Part shown: positions 26,993-38,000 of the stretch, piece by piece
Position numbering within the stretch: position 1 is the stretch's first letter
How the letters are laid out: each line of letters begins with the position of its first letter
Origin: Paraburkholderia bannensis
Lineage (GTDB): Bacteria > Pseudomonadota > Gammaproteobacteria > Burkholderiales > Burkholderiaceae
DNA: 64,000 nucleotides
Direction: 5' to 3'
Assembly: GCF_014200455.1 (NCBI RefSeq)
Contig: NZ_JACHBW010000006.1
Location: 62,001 to 126,000 of the forward strand
Translations under genes and position numbers: made by a program
The notes under the pieces: generated by a model
The model's database searches: none
Seen by the model: the letters and a program-made list of their open reading frames with translations, nothing else
Told to the model about the DNA's origin: nothing

Positions 26993-28249
26993 ATGAATAC
27001 GCCCGGCCAACCTGAATCCGCTCAATCGCCTGCTGAAATACCGCAAGTTTCCGATCGGCAACGCGGGCGCGCCACCGCCAGTTTCGCGCGCGCCGGCATG
27101 CCATCCACGCCGCTGTTTGCCGGGCCCGAGGGCATCCGCTTCGACTTCAATTACGGCTGCCGCGTGCAGGTGCCGGTGGCGGGCTGGCGCGTGCGCATGC
27201 ACGATCTCGATACCCATAATCTGGTGTTCGACGCCATGCTCGCGCCAGGCGAGGTCGCGGCCAGCCGCCGCAAATACTTCGTGCGCTTTCTGCTGGAAGT
27301 GTTCGACGGCGAACGCCGGGTGTTCTCGCACAGGTTCGATGCGCACGGGCGGCGCGTCTGCATGACGCTCGGCTCCGGCGCGCTTGGCGACGCCATCGCC
27401 TGGGTGCCGGCCATCGAGGCGTTCCGGCAGCGGCACGGCGGCGAAGTGATCGTCGAGATGAAGCCGTGGCTGCACCCGCTCTTTGCCGAGGGCTATCCGT
27501 CGCTGCGTTTTGTATCGGAATCGCCGCAGCAGCAGGAGGAACACGCCGATCCGATCTACGCCACCTACCGCGTTGGCTTCTATTCCCCTTACACCGATCG
27601 CGATCATCAACCGACCGATCCCCGCATCAGCAGCCTGCAGGATTTCGCCTCCTACATGCTTGGCGTGCCCGCGGTGGAGCGGCGCACCAACATCGTGGTC
27701 GCCGACCGCGCGCGCAGCGTGCCCGAACCTTATGTCTGCATCGCGGTGCAGGCGTCGGCGCAATGCAAATACTGGAACAACCCCGCTGGCTGGCGCGCGC
27801 TTGTTGCGCATCTGAAGTCGCGCGGCTACCGCGTGCTGTGCATCGACCGCGACCGTGAATACGGCCTGCCAGTCGCGCTAAACAGGATGCCCGAAGGCGC
27901 GGAAGACTTTACCGGCGAGCGGCCCTTGCAGGAGCGTGCGAGCCTCTTGATGCACGCCGACTTCTTCGTCGGACTGGGCAGCGGTCTGTCATGGCTCGCG
28001 TGGGCCGTGGGCGTACCGGTGGTGCTGATCAGCGGCTTTTCGCACCCGGGCGCCGAATTCCGCACGCCCTGGCGCATCATCAATTTCCACGCCTGCAATA
28101 GCTGCTACAACGATCTCGCCTTCGAGTTCGGCGGCGATTTCAGCTGGTGCCCGCGTCACGCGAACGATGCGCTGCGCTATCAATGCACCACGGCGATCAC
28201 GGCGGGCCACGTGATCCGCGTGGTGGACGATCTGATCGCCTCGCTGTAG
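26993..28249 (+). CDS. Autotransporter O-heptosyltransferase (TibC/Aah/BAHT-like)
   Basis: 418 residues. After a polar N-terminus, FNYGCRVQVPVAGWRVRMHD and a GT9-like core (MTLGSGALGDAIAWVPAIEA about 124-143) are followed by VQASAQCKYWNNPAGWRALV and the C-terminal metal-binding cluster C368-x2-C371-x14-C386-x11-C398, the iron-finger-like hallmark of TibC-type enzymes. These attach heptose to Ser residues of autotransporter adhesins in the cytoplasm. No autotransporter gene is seen anywhere in the window, so the target is encoded elsewhere or differs. Confidence 0.85.
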   Translation: MNTPGQPESAQSPAEIPQVSDRQRGRATASFARAGMPSTPLFAGPEGIRFDFNYGCRVQVPVAGWRVRMHDLDTHNLVFDAMLAPGEVAASRRKYFVRFLLEVFDGERRVFSHRFDAHGRRVCMTLGSGALGDAIAWVPAIEAFRQRHGGEVIVEMKPWLHPLFAEGYPSLRFVSESPQQQEEHADPIYATYRVGFYSPYTDRDHQPTDPRISSLQDFASYMLGVPAVERRTNIVVADRARSVPEPYVCIAVQASAQCKYWNNPAGWRALVAHLKSRGYRVLCIDRDREYGLPVALNRMPEGAEDFTGERPLQERASLLMHADFFVGLGSGLSWLAWAVGVPVVLISGFSHPGAEFRTPWRIINFHACNSCYNDLAFEFGGDFSWCPRHANDALRYQCTTAITAGHVIRVVDDLIASL

Positions 28250-28344
28250 AAGCGTCGTTCATACGGGGAGCGCCGACTCTCGGCTAGAATGCTTGCGCGA
28301 CGAAAGCGCCGCCATTCGAAACGAAATTCGAGGAGATCGACGCG

Positions 28345-29226
28345 ATGGAACCACGCTCCCGTTTCGGCGCGAGCCTGTTGCCTTATCTGCTGATCGGACC
28401 GCAGCTTGCGGTCACGGCTATTTTCTTTCTCTGGCCTGCGGGCGTTGCGCTGCTGCAGTCCACCCAGGCCCAGGACGCCTTCGGTACATCGTCCGAATTC
28501 GTGGGGCTGGCGAACTTCACGCGGCTCTTTCAGGACCCGCTCTATCTGGGCTCGGTCAAGACCACGCTGGTGTTTACCGTGCTCGTCACCGTTTGCGGAC
28601 TGGCGCTGTCGCTCATGCTGGCGGGCATGGCGCACCACGTCACGCGCGGCAAGCGTTTTTACCAGACCTTCCTGATCTGGCCATATGCGGTTGCACCCGT
28701 GATCGCCGCCGTGCTCTGGGGCTTCCTCTTCAATCCGAGTATCGGTCTGGTGACCTATGCGCTCGCGCGCGTCCATGTGATCTGGAATCACGCGCTCAAT
28801 CCGGGCCAGGCGATGACGCTGGTCGTGATTGCTTCCGTGTGGCAGCAAATCAGCTATAACTTTCTGTTTTTTTACGCGGGCTTGCAGGCGATTCCGCAAT
28901 CGCTGTTCGAAGCCGCGGCCATCGACGGCGCCGGGCCGGTGCGGCGTTTCTTCGGCATTGCCTTTCCCTTGCTGTCGCCCACCAGTTTCTTTCTGCTGGT
29001 GGTGAACGTGGTCTACGCGCTCTTCGATACCTTCCCGGTGATCGATGCGGCAACTGGCGGCGGCCCCGGCCAGGCGACGCGCACGCTGGTCTACAAGATC
29101 TTCGACGAAGGCTTTCGCGGCCTCGATATCGGCAGTTCGGGCGCGCAATCGGTCGTGCTCATGCTGCTCGTGATCGGCCTGACGATCTTCCAGTTCCGCT
29201 TCATCGAGCGGCGGGTGCAATACTGA
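28345..29226 (+). CDS. ugpA: sn-glycerol-3-phosphate ABC transporter permease UgpA
   Basis: 293 residues with six membrane helices. The EAA loop ([23 protein letters not shown]) marks an ABC importer permease; the sequence [20 protein letters not shown] and the MalF/UgpA-like length fit UgpA. Its TGA overlaps the ugpE ATG at 29226. The usual binding-protein gene ugpB is absent upstream, where the O-heptosyltransferase gene sits instead. Confidence 0.88.
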   Translation: MEPRSRFGASLLPYLLIGPQLAVTAIFFLWPAGVALLQSTQAQDAFGTSSEFVGLANFTRLFQDPLYLGSVKTTLVFTVLVTVCGLALSLMLAGMAHHVTRGKRFYQTFLIWPYAVAPVIAAVLWGFLFNPSIGLVTYALARVHVIWNHALNPGQAMTLVVIASVWQQISYNFLFFYAGLQAIPQSLFEAAAIDGAGPVRRFFGIAFPLLSPTSFFLLVVNVVYALFDTFPVIDAATGGGPGQATRTLVYKIFDEGFRGLDIGSSGAQSVVLMLLVIGLTIFQFRFIERRVQY

Positions 29227-30071
29227 TGGTCGAAAATCGCCGCTTCTTCAATCTCTTCTGCCACGCGATGCTGCTGCTCGGCGTCGCCGTTGTGGCGTTT
29301 CCCGTCTACGTTGCGTTCTGTGCGGCCACCATGAACCAGCAGCAGGTATTCAGCGTGCCGCTTTCGCTGGTGCCCGGCACCCATCTGTTCGAAAACGTGG
29401 GGACGGTCTGGAAAACCGGCACCGGCAGCGCGGCCAGCCCGTTCGGCACGATGCTGCTCAATAGCGTGATTACGGCGCTCGTGATCTCGGTGGGCAAGAT
29501 CGTTATTTCGATTCTGTCTGCCTATGCGATTGTGTTCTTTCGCTTCCCGTTCCGGCGCCTGTCGTTCTGGCTGATTTTCGTCACGCTGATGCTGCCCGTG
29601 GAAGTGCGTATTTTCCCCACGGTTCAGGTGGCGGCCACGCTGCAGCTGACCAACACCTATGCGGGCCTCACGTTGCCGCTGATCGCTTCCGCCACAGCCA
29701 CGTTCCTGTTTCGCCAGTTCTTTCTCACGCTGCCCAACGAATTGATCGAGGCCGCGCGCATCGACGGCGCGGGCGCGTTGCGTTTCTTCTGGGACGTGGT
29801 GCTGCCGCTGTCGAAAACAAATATCGCGTCGCTCTTCGTCATCACCTTCATTTACGGCTGGAATCAGTATCTGTGGCCGATTTTGATGTCGAGCACGGCG
29901 TCGATGACGACGTCGGTGGTCGGCATCAAGAGCATGATCGCGAGCGGCGATGCGGCGACGCAGTGGCAGCTCGTGATGTGCGCGACGATGATCGCCATGT
30001 TGCCGCCGCTCGTGGTGGTGCTGGCGATGCAGCGCTGGTTCGTGCGGGGACTGGTCGATGTCGAAAAATAA
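29226..30071 (+). CDS. ugpE: sn-glycerol-3-phosphate ABC transporter permease UgpE
   Basis: 281 residues, six membrane helices, with the EAA loop [20 protein letters not shown] near residue 175 that contacts the ATPase. It begins in an ATGA overlap with ugpA and ends 30 bp before ugpC. The last part ([34 protein letters not shown]) is typical of UgpE. It works with UgpA as the membrane channel for glycerol-3-phosphate and its diesters. Confidence 0.88.
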   Translation: MVENRRFFNLFCHAMLLLGVAVVAFPVYVAFCAATMNQQQVFSVPLSLVPGTHLFENVGTVWKTGTGSAASPFGTMLLNSVITALVISVGKIVISILSAYAIVFFRFPFRRLSFWLIFVTLMLPVEVRIFPTVQVAATLQLTNTYAGLTLPLIASATATFLFRQFFLTLPNELIEAARIDGAGALRFFWDVVLPLSKTNIASLFVITFIYGWNQYLWPILMSSTASMTTSVVGIKSMIASGDAATQWQLVMCATMIAMLPPLVVVLAMQRWFVRGLVDVEK

Positions 30072-30101
30072 GCTGAAAACAGGCGTAAAACGGGAGCAGG
30101 C

Positions 30102-31229
30102 ATGGCGGCGTTGAGCATGAGGGGCGTGACGAAGTCCTATGACGGGGCGCAGCAGGTATTGCACGGTATCGACGTCGATGTGGCCGACGGCGAATTCATG
30201 GTGCTGGTCGGGCCGTCCGGATGCGGAAAATCCACGCTGCTGCGCATGGTGGCGGGCCTCGAAAGCGTGAGCGGCGGCGAGATCGCCATCGGCGGCAAGG
30301 TGGTCAACCGCATGGAGCCCAAGGATCGCGACATCGCCATGGTGTTCCAGAATTACGCGCTTTATCCGCATATGACGGTCGCGCGCAATATGGGTTACAG
30401 CCTCAAATTGCAGGGCTTGGACAAGCGCGAGATTGAGGCGCGCGTGGCGGCGGCTGCGGGCATTCTCGAACTGGGTGCGCTGCTCGGACGCAAGCCGCGC
30501 GAACTCTCGGGCGGCCAGCGTCAACGCGTGGCGATGGGGCGCGCCATCGTGCGCGAGCCCTCGGTGTTTCTCTTCGACGAACCGCTGTCGAATCTCGACG
30601 CGAAACTGCGTGTGCAAATGCGCCTTGAAATCCAGCGTCTGCACGCAAGATTGCGTACGACGAGCCTCTACGTCACGCACGATCAGATCGAAGCGATGAC
30701 GCTTGCACAGCGCGTCATGGTGCTCAACGGCGGGCGCGCGGAACAGGTCGGCACGCCGGGCGAAGTCTACGACCGGCCCGCGTCGATGTTCGTAGCGAGC
30801 TTTATCGGCTCGCCCGCCATGAACCTGCTGCACGGGCGCGTGAGCGCGGATGGGCAGCGCTTCGAGACGGCGGGCATGGGGCCGCATCTACCTTTGCCGC
30901 TCGACGTACTGGCACCCGCCTTGCGTACGCATCTGGAGCCGGGGCGCGAATGCGTGCTGGGCGTGCGGCCCGAGCATATGTACGAGGGCGAATCCGTGCG
31001 CGAATCCGTGCGTGACTGCGCGCCCGGCTCTGGGTCCATCGCGCTCGAAGTCGAAACCTGCGAATTGCTGGGCGCGGATAACCTCGCGCATGGCCGCTGG
31101 GGCAGCAATGAAGTGATCGTGCGCCTGCCGCACGAAACGCGGCCCGCGCGCGGCGAGCGCATCGCGGTGCGCCTGCCCGCGGCCCGCCTGCATTTCTTCG
31201 ATCCCGCTGGGGGAATGCGTCTCGGCTAG
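30102..31229 (+). CDS. ugpC: sn-glycerol-3-phosphate ABC transporter ATP-binding protein UgpC
   Basis: 375 residues. Walker [10 protein letters not shown] (about 37-45), Q-loop [12 protein letters not shown], signature [14 protein letters not shown] (about 134-147), Walker [13 protein letters not shown] and H-loop THDQ are all intact. The C-terminal TOBE/regulatory domain of MalK-like ATPases is present from about 240. The ATG has GGGAG upstream. ugpQ, commonly next, is missing; the recC gene follows after 219 bp. Confidence 0.9.
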   Translation: MAALSMRGVTKSYDGAQQVLHGIDVDVADGEFMVLVGPSGCGKSTLLRMVAGLESVSGGEIAIGGKVVNRMEPKDRDIAMVFQNYALYPHMTVARNMGYSLKLQGLDKREIEARVAAAAGILELGALLGRKPRELSGGQRQRVAMGRAIVREPSVFLFDEPLSNLDAKLRVQMRLEIQRLHARLRTTSLYVTHDQIEAMTLAQRVMVLNGGRAEQVGTPGEVYDRPASMFVASFIGSPAMNLLHGRVSADGQRFETAGMGPHLPLPLDVLAPALRTHLEPGRECVLGVRPEHMYEGESVRESVRDCAPGSGSIALEVETCELLGADNLAHGRWGSNEVIVRLPHETRPARGERIAVRLPAARLHFFDPAGGMRLG

Positions 31230-31327
31230 GCCGACGATGACGTAACATGTTGCCTTGGGCCGGCGCAGCGCTGGCCCGCACCGTGTTTCGCTTCGGAAAG
31301 CGGGCGCGGTGCATGAAGTTTCTTATC

Positions 31328-31358
31328 GGCAACACACCCGGCAACACACCCGGCAACA
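31328..31358. repeat. Short tandem repeat upstream of recC
   Basis: Two exact 12-bp units GGCAACACACCC and seven bases of a third (31328-31358), in the leader between ugpC and recC. Such a repeat can slip, but it lies about 90 bp before the recC start and not within the coding frame. Confidence 0.6.
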
Positions 31359-31448
31359 GACACGACCAGGCGACATGGCCGCATCCATCACGCTTCGATT
31401 CCGCCCGCGCGGCACGCATAGTCCATTCTCCGCGAACGGGAGCCGCAT

Positions 31449-34400
31449 TTGAGCGCGCGCGAACTGCCCACCGGGCTGATGCTCGTTCACGGCAACGAGC
31501 CGGAGCGCCTGCGCGACCTGATCGTGAACTGGGTCAGCCAGCATCCGATTGCACCGCTCGAAAAGGAAATGCTGCTGGTGCAGAGTAACGGCATCGCGCA
31601 GTGGCTCAAGCTCGCCTTCGCGGCCGACCCTGAAGACGGCGGCTGCGGGATCGCGGCGGCGCTGGAAATGTCGCTGCCTTCGCGTTTCCTCTGGGCCGTT
31701 TATCGCGCGGTGCTGGGCGAGGAAGCGGTGCCGGCGGTCTCGCCGTTCGACAAATCGCGCCTTGTCTGGCGTCTCATGCGCATGCTGCCTGCGCTGCTCG
31801 ACGAGCCGGGTTACGAGCCGCTCAAGCGCTTCATGGCGCATGACGAAGAGCAGCGCAAGTGCTTCCAGCTTGCCCAGCGCGTGGCCGACCTGTTCGACCA
31901 GTATCAGGTCTATCGCGCCGACTGGCTGGCCGCGTGGGCCGCGCACGAGGACGTGGTGATCGACGCGCGCAACAACCGCATCCCGCTCGCCGACGACGCG
32001 CGCTGGCAGGCCGCGCTCTGGCGCGCCTTGCTGGCCGACGTGAGCGCACGCGATACCGGGGGCCACGCGCTCGCGCAGACGGGCCGTGCCGCCGTGCACG
32101 ATCTCTTCATGCAGCGTGCGCAAAGCTGGCAGGAAGGCGATGCGCGGCCGCGCGGGCTGCCGCGCCGCCTGGTGGTGTTCGGCATTTCGAGCCTGCCGCG
32201 CCAGTCGCTCGAAGTGCTGGCGGCGCTCGCGCGCTGGAGCCAGGTGCTGCTCTGCGTGCACAACCCCTGCATGCACTACTGGGCCGATATCGTCGCCGAT
32301 CAGGATCTGCTGCGCGCGCGTCACGCACGCCAGCGTCGCCGCGCGGGTGCGCCCGCCGTGCTCGACGATTCGCAGCTGCATCTGCACGCCCAACCGCTGC
32401 TGGCGGCATGGGGAAAGCAGGGCCGCGACTTTATTGGTTTGCTCGACGAATACGATAGCGACGAAGCGCGCGAGACCTATACGCCGCATTTCACGCGCAT
32501 TGGCCAGCGTATCGATCTTTTCGACGGCGCTGAGGCGCATACGCTGCTTCAACAGTTGCAGGACGATATCCGCGATCTGCGGCCCCTGCCCGAGACGCGC
32601 GAGCACTGGCCGCCCGTGGACCCGCAGGTGGACGATTCGATCCGCTTTCACGTCGCGCACAGCGCGCAGCGCGAAGTGGAAATTCTCTACGACCGACTGC
32701 TTGCCGCATTCGCCGCAGACCCGGGATTGCGACCGCGCGATGTGATCGTGATGGTGCCCGATATCGAGGTCTATACGCCGCATATCCAGGCCGTGTTCGG
32801 CCTCGTGGATGGCGACGATCCGCGTTATATCCCGTTCAGCATCGCAGACCGCGCGCAGCGTGCGTTCGATCCGCTGATCGGCGCGCTGGAGATGCTGCTG
32901 TCGCTGCCGCATGCGCGCGTGACGGTCAGCGACGTGCTCGATCTGCTCGAAGTGCCGGCCGTGCGCTCGCGCTTTGGCATCGACGCCGAAGACGTGCCGA
33001 CGCTGCGTCACTGGATCGACGGCGCGAATATTCGCTGGGGGCTGCATGCGCAGCAGCGCGCGAGTCTCGGGCTGCCGCCCGGCGACGAGGACAGCGCGCC
33101 CAATAGCTGGATGTTCGGCCTGCGCCGTATGTTGCTGGGTTACGCGGCGGGCGAGCGCGCGGGCGCGTGGCGCGGCATCGAACCGTACGCGGAAATCGGC
33201 GGTCTGGACGCCGCGCTGCTCGGGCCGCTCACGCGCCTGATCGATGCGCTGGACTACGCCTGGCGCACGCTCAGCGAACCGGCCACCGTTGAAGACTGGT
33301 GCGTGCGTCTGCGCGCGCTGAAAACCACGTTCTTCGCCGCCGGCGAGGGCGAGGACGCCTATACGCTGGAGCGCCTCGACACGGCGTTGCAGACGTGGCG
33401 CGAGGCCTGCGATGAGGCGGCGCTTACGCAGACGCTGCCGCTGGCGATCGTCGCGGAGAACTGGCTGGGTCAGCTCGATGGCGGTGGTCTCGCACAGCGT
33501 TTCTTCGCGGGCGCGGTGACGTTCGCGACCTTGATGCCAATGCGCGCGATTCCATTTCGCATTGTTTGCCTGCTCGGCATGAACGACGGCGATTATCCGC
33601 GCAGCCGCACGCCGCTCGACTTTGATCTGATGCGCCGCGACTATCGTCCAGGCGACCGTTCGCGCCGCGAGGACGACCGCTATCTGTTCCTCGAAGCGCT
33701 GCTGTCCGCGCGCGATCATCTGCATATCTCGTGGGTGGGCCGCAGCGTGACCGACAACACGCCGCGACCGCCTTCGGTGCTGGTCGGACAGCTGCGCGAT
33801 CATCTGAAGGCGGGCTGGCGGCTCGAAGACGACGAGGCGGACAGCTCGCACAAACTTGTCGATGCATTGACGATCGAGCATCGGCTGCAACCGTTCAGCG
33901 CCGAATACTTTCCAGCCGATCCGCAGCACGCGCCGCTCTATACCTTTGCGCATGAGTGGAGCCGTCCTGCGCCGCTCGCAGGCGCGACGCAGGCCGATAC
34001 GGTGCTGCCCGCAGCTCAGCGCGACGAACCGCTTTCGATCCGCGAACTAGGCGAATTCCTGCGCGACCCCGTGCGCAGTTTCTTCCGGCAGCGCTTGCGC
34101 GTGGGCCTGGAAATGCAGGACGAAGCGAGCGAGAACCACGAGCCGTTCGAGGTCGATGCATTGCAGGCGTGGCAGTTGCAGGACGAACTGATTCGCGCGC
34201 AATTGCGCGCGATGGAGCGCGGCGAAGACGATCTCGATGCGGTGGCGCGCGAGCAGCTCGAACGCATGCATCGCAGCGGTGAACTCGCGGCGGGCGGCTT
34301 TGGCGAAGTGATCGGCGAAGAACTGCTCAAGCCAATGGAGGAATTGTTCGGCGAATATCGCAAGGCGCTTGCGCGCTGGCCGACGCCGCTGTCGCATCAA

Positions 34401-35051
34401 TACGAAATTCGTCTCGATCTGCAGGACGCGCAGCGCGACGGCCGCACGCTCGACCTGCTGGACTGGATCGACGATGTGCGCGAAGGCGAGGACGGTGCGC
34501 TCGGGCGCGTGATTCTCGACGCCGGCACCCTCATCAAGGACAACAAGTATCGCGGCGACCGCCTGGTGGCCTATTGGGTGGCGCACGTCGCTGCGCAACT
34601 GGCGGCGGGCGAGGTGACGACGGTGATCGTCAGCAAGGTGGGCGTGGCGGAGTTCGCGCCAGTGTCGCCCGATGTCGCGCGCGCATGGCTGCTGGCCTTG
34701 ATGGCGGCCTGGGAAGAAGGTTCGCGTCGGCCTTTGCCGCTGGCGGTCAAAACCGCTTTTGCGTGGTTGCGCAAGCTGCCCGTGGATTTTGCTGCGGATA
34801 CCACGCCCATTCCCGCCGAGGCCTGGGACGCGGCGCGCACGGCGTTTGAAGGCGCGGCGCGCCTCGCGGGCGAGTGCGATACCAATCCTTATCTGCGCAG
34901 GGCGTTTGCGGATTTCGACGCGCTCGTTGCCAATGGCGAATTCGTTGCGCTCGCAACGTTACTGCTGATGCCGATACAGCGTGCGCCGCTTTCGTCGTCG
35001 AAGAATAAACGCACGGCCAGTTCTGCCGATCCGGTTGGAGAAAACGCATGA
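31449..35051 (+). CDS. recC: Exodeoxyribonuclease V subunit RecC (gamma)
   Basis: 1,200 residues from a TTG start with GGGAG seven bases upstream; an in-frame stop at 31419 rules out a longer form, and ATG 31479 is the alternative. MLLVQSNGIAQWLKLAFA near residue 41 corresponds to the conserved RecC N-terminus, and DGGCGIAAALEMSLPSRFLW follows. RecC is the inactive helicase-fold scaffold that recognises Chi and splits the strands. Its stop overlaps the recB start (ATGA, 35048-35051). Confidence 0.92.
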   Translation: MSARELPTGLMLVHGNEPERLRDLIVNWVSQHPIAPLEKEMLLVQSNGIAQWLKLAFAADPEDGGCGIAAALEMSLPSRFLWAVYRAVLGEEAVPAVSPFDKSRLVWRLMRMLPALLDEPGYEPLKRFMAHDEEQRKCFQLAQRVADLFDQYQVYRADWLAAWAAHEDVVIDARNNRIPLADDARWQAALWRALLADVSARDTGGHALAQTGRAAVHDLFMQRAQSWQEGDARPRGLPRRLVVFGISSLPRQSLEVLAALARWSQVLLCVHNPCMHYWADIVADQDLLRARHARQRRRAGAPAVLDDSQLHLHAQPLLAAWGKQGRDFIGLLDEYDSDEARETYTPHFTRIGQRIDLFDGAEAHTLLQQLQDDIRDLRPLPETREHWPPVDPQVDDSIRFHVAHSAQREVEILYDRLLAAFAADPGLRPRDVIVMVPDIEVYTPHIQAVFGLVDGDDPRYIPFSIADRAQRAFDPLIGALEMLLSLPHARVTVSDVLDLLEVPAVRSRFGIDAEDVPTLRHWIDGANIRWGLHAQQRASLGLPPGDEDSAPNSWMFGLRRMLLGYAAGERAGAWRGIEPYAEIGGLDAALLGPLTRLIDALDYAWRTLSEPATVEDWCVRLRALKTTFFAAGEGEDAYTLERLDTALQTWREACDEAALTQTLPLAIVAENWLGQLDGGGLAQRFFAGAVTFATLMPMRAIPFRIVCLLGMNDGDYPRSRTPLDFDLMRRDYRPGDRSRREDDRYLFLEALLSARDHLHISWVGRSVTDNTPRPPSVLVGQLRDHLKAGWRLEDDEADSSHKLVDALTIEHRLQPFSAEYFPADPQHAPLYTFAHEWSRPAPLAGATQADTVLPAAQRDEPLSIRELGEFLRDPVRSFFRQRLRVGLEMQDEASENHEPFEVDALQAWQLQDELIRAQLRAMERGEDDLDAVAREQLERMHRSGELAAGGFGEVIGEELLKPMEELFGEYRKALARWPTPLSHQYEIRLDLQDAQRDGRTLDLLDWIDDVREGEDGALGRVILDAGTLIKDNKYRGDRLVAYWVAHVAAQLAAGEVTTVIVSKVGVAEFAPVSPDVARAWLLALMAAWEEGSRRPLPLAVKTAFAWLRKLPVDFAADTTPIPAEAWDAARTAFEGAARLAGECDTNPYLRRAFADFDALVANGEFVALATLLLMPIQRAPLSSSKNKRTASSADPVGENA

Positions 35052-38000
35052 CCCCGGCAGACGACATGATCGCCGATGTGCTGGAGCCGCTGAATTTTCC
35101 GCTTTATGGCAGCCGCCTGATCGAAGCGAGCGCGGGCACCGGCAAGACCTTTACGATCGCGATGCTGTATGTGCGGCTCGTGCTGGGCCACCACGGCGCG
35201 ACCGAGCCACGCGATCTCTTTGAACACGACGAAGCGGCTGTCGAACAGGGCGGCATGCGGCCACTTACGCCGCCCGAAATTCTCGTCGTGACCTTCACGG
35301 ATGCCGCGACGAAAGAACTGCGTGAGCGTATTCGCGCGCGTTTGATCGAAGCCGCCGACTATTTCCGCGCGCTGCCCGATGAGGTGCCGTTTCGCGCGCC
35401 GGGCGTGGACCTGCTGCACGATCTGCGCGAAGCCTACGCGCCCGAACAATGGCCCGCTTGCGCGCGACGCCTGCAACTGGCCGCCGAATGGATGGACGAG
35501 GCTGCAGTGTCGACGATCCACGGCTGGTGCAATCGCATGCTCAGCGAGCACGCCTTCGATAGCGACAGCCTGTTTTCGCAGACGCTCGAAACCGACCAGA
35601 CCGAACTGCGCGCCGAAGTCGTACGCGATTACTGGCGAACTTTCATGGCCCCGCTGGACGCCCAGGCCGCAGGAGAAGTGCGCGCATGGTTCGCGAGTCC
35701 CGATGCGCTGCACAAGGCGATTTTGGGTCTTCTCCCGCACGCGGAACAACTGCCCGATGCCGCTGCGCCCGCAGCGACTTTGCTCGAAGCGCGCACGCAG
35801 GCGCATGAAGAACTCGAAGCGCTGAAAGCACCGTGGCGCGAGGGGATCGACGAAGCGCAAGGCTTGATCGAAGCGGCACGTGAAAAGAAGCTGTTCGACG
35901 CCAAAAAACTGAATACGCGCAATTGCGAGAACTGGTTCGCGAAGCTGCGCGAATGGGCCAATGATCCGCAGAGCGTGCATCCGGGTTTCAAGGACGATGC
36001 TGCGGTGTGGACGCGTCTGACGCCGGACGGTCTCGCGGAAATCTGGAAGGACGGCAAGCCGCCTTCGCACCCTTGCTTTACAGCGATGGAAACCTTGCTG
36101 GAGTCGCTCGGCGCGAAACCCGAAGCGAAGCTGCCGGTTCTTTGCCACGCGGCGCGCTGGGTTGCGCGGCGGTTCGAGGAGGAAGAAGCGCGCCGCTCGC
36201 AGATGGGCTTCGACGACCTGCTCACGCGCTTGCTGGCCGCGCTGAAAAAGCCGAATGGTGCGCGCCTCGCGGAGATTATTCGCAAACAGTATCCGGTCGC
36301 CTTGATCGACGAGTTCCAGGACACGGACCCGGTGCAGTATCAGATCTTCGATTCGGTCTATGCGATCGAGTCCAACAACATCGAGACGGCAATCGTCTTG
36401 ATCGGCGATCCGAAGCAGGCCATCTACGCCTTTCGCGGGGCGGATATCTACACCTATCTGCGCGCGCGGCGTGCCTGCGCGGGACGGCTCTATACGCTGA
36501 AGAAAAATTTCCGCTCGACGCGCGCGATGGTCGATGCGGTCAACCGCTGTTTCGAGGCGGCGGAAAAACGCCCCGAAGGCAGCGGTGCGTTCCTGTTTCG
36601 CGGCGCGCAAGGCGAGGCAAACGCCTTGCCTTTCGTCGCCGCCGATGCGAATGGTCGTCCCGACGAACTGGTGGCTAACGGCAATCCTCTGCCGGCGCTC
36701 AACGTCTGGTGGTTGCCAGGCGCGGAGGATGGCAAGGCCATGAGCAAGAGCGCCTATTTCGCGAGCATGGCCGCGAGTTGCGCGACCGAGATGGTGCGCC
36801 TGCTCAATCTGGGCCAGATGGGCGCGGCGGGTTTCGAAGGCGAACACGGCTTGAAACCGCTGCGGCCCGCGCATATGGCGGTGCTCGTGAACAACCGTGA
36901 CGAAGCGCGGGCGATTCGCGAAGCGCTCGCGGTGCGTGGCGTGCGCAGCGTTTATCTCTCGGATCGCGATTCGGTGTATCGCACCCCGCAGGCGGAGGAA
37001 TTGCGTTACTGGCTGGGCGCGTGCGCGGAGCCCGACGACGGGCGGCTCATACGCAGCGCGCTCGCTACGGCGTCGCTGGGATTGAGCTGGAGCGAGCTGG
37101 ATGCGCTGGGCCGCGATGAAATTGCCTGGGAGGCGCGCGTGCTGCAATTCCGCGGCTATCGCGAAGTCTGGCGCAAGAAGGGCGTGCTGCCGATGTTGCG
37201 GCGCTTGCTCAACGATTTCCATGTGCCACAGCGTTTGCTGGGCGAGCACGCGGCGGCGGGTCTGAACGGTGAGCGCGCGCTGACGAATCTGCTGCATCTG
37301 GCGGAATTGCTGCAACAGGCGAGCACGCAGCTCGACGGCGAGCATGCGTTGATCCGCTATCTCGACGAGCAGCGCGCAGACGAAACTGCGGGCGGCGGCG
37401 GTGACGCGCGCCAGTTGCGCCTGGAAAGCGATGCCGGGCTCGTGCAGGTGGTGACGATCCACAAGTCGAAGGGTCTGGAATATCCGCTGGTTTTCCTGCC
37501 GTTCGCGTGCGCGCATCGAGCGGTGAAGGCCGACGATGTGCCGTTCAAATGGCATGATCAGGATGGCGAACTAAAGATCACGCTGGAACCGGAGCCTGCC
37601 GTATTGGCGCAAGCCGATCGCGAGCGTCTGGGCGAAGATCTGCGCAAACTCTATGTGGCGCTCACGCGCGCGTGCTACGCGACGTGGATCGGCTATGCGC
37701 CCGTGCAGAACGTGGAGGGGAGCGCCTTCGGCTATCTGGTGGGCGGCGGCGCGGCGTTGCCGGCGGAGCAGACCGATAGCTTGCTCGAAGCGCTGCGCGG
37801 GCCGTGCCACGATATTGCAGTGACGACGGCGCCAGCGCGGGGCAATGAAGTATTCGCGACGCAAGGGCCTGCCGCAGCACGCGGAAAGGCACGTACATTC
37901 CCGCGCCGCACGCGCACGCCGTGGTGGATCGCGAGCTATTCGAGCCTCAAGACGGTGGAGGGCGCGCACGATGCTTATGCGACGAAGCTCGAAGAAGAGG

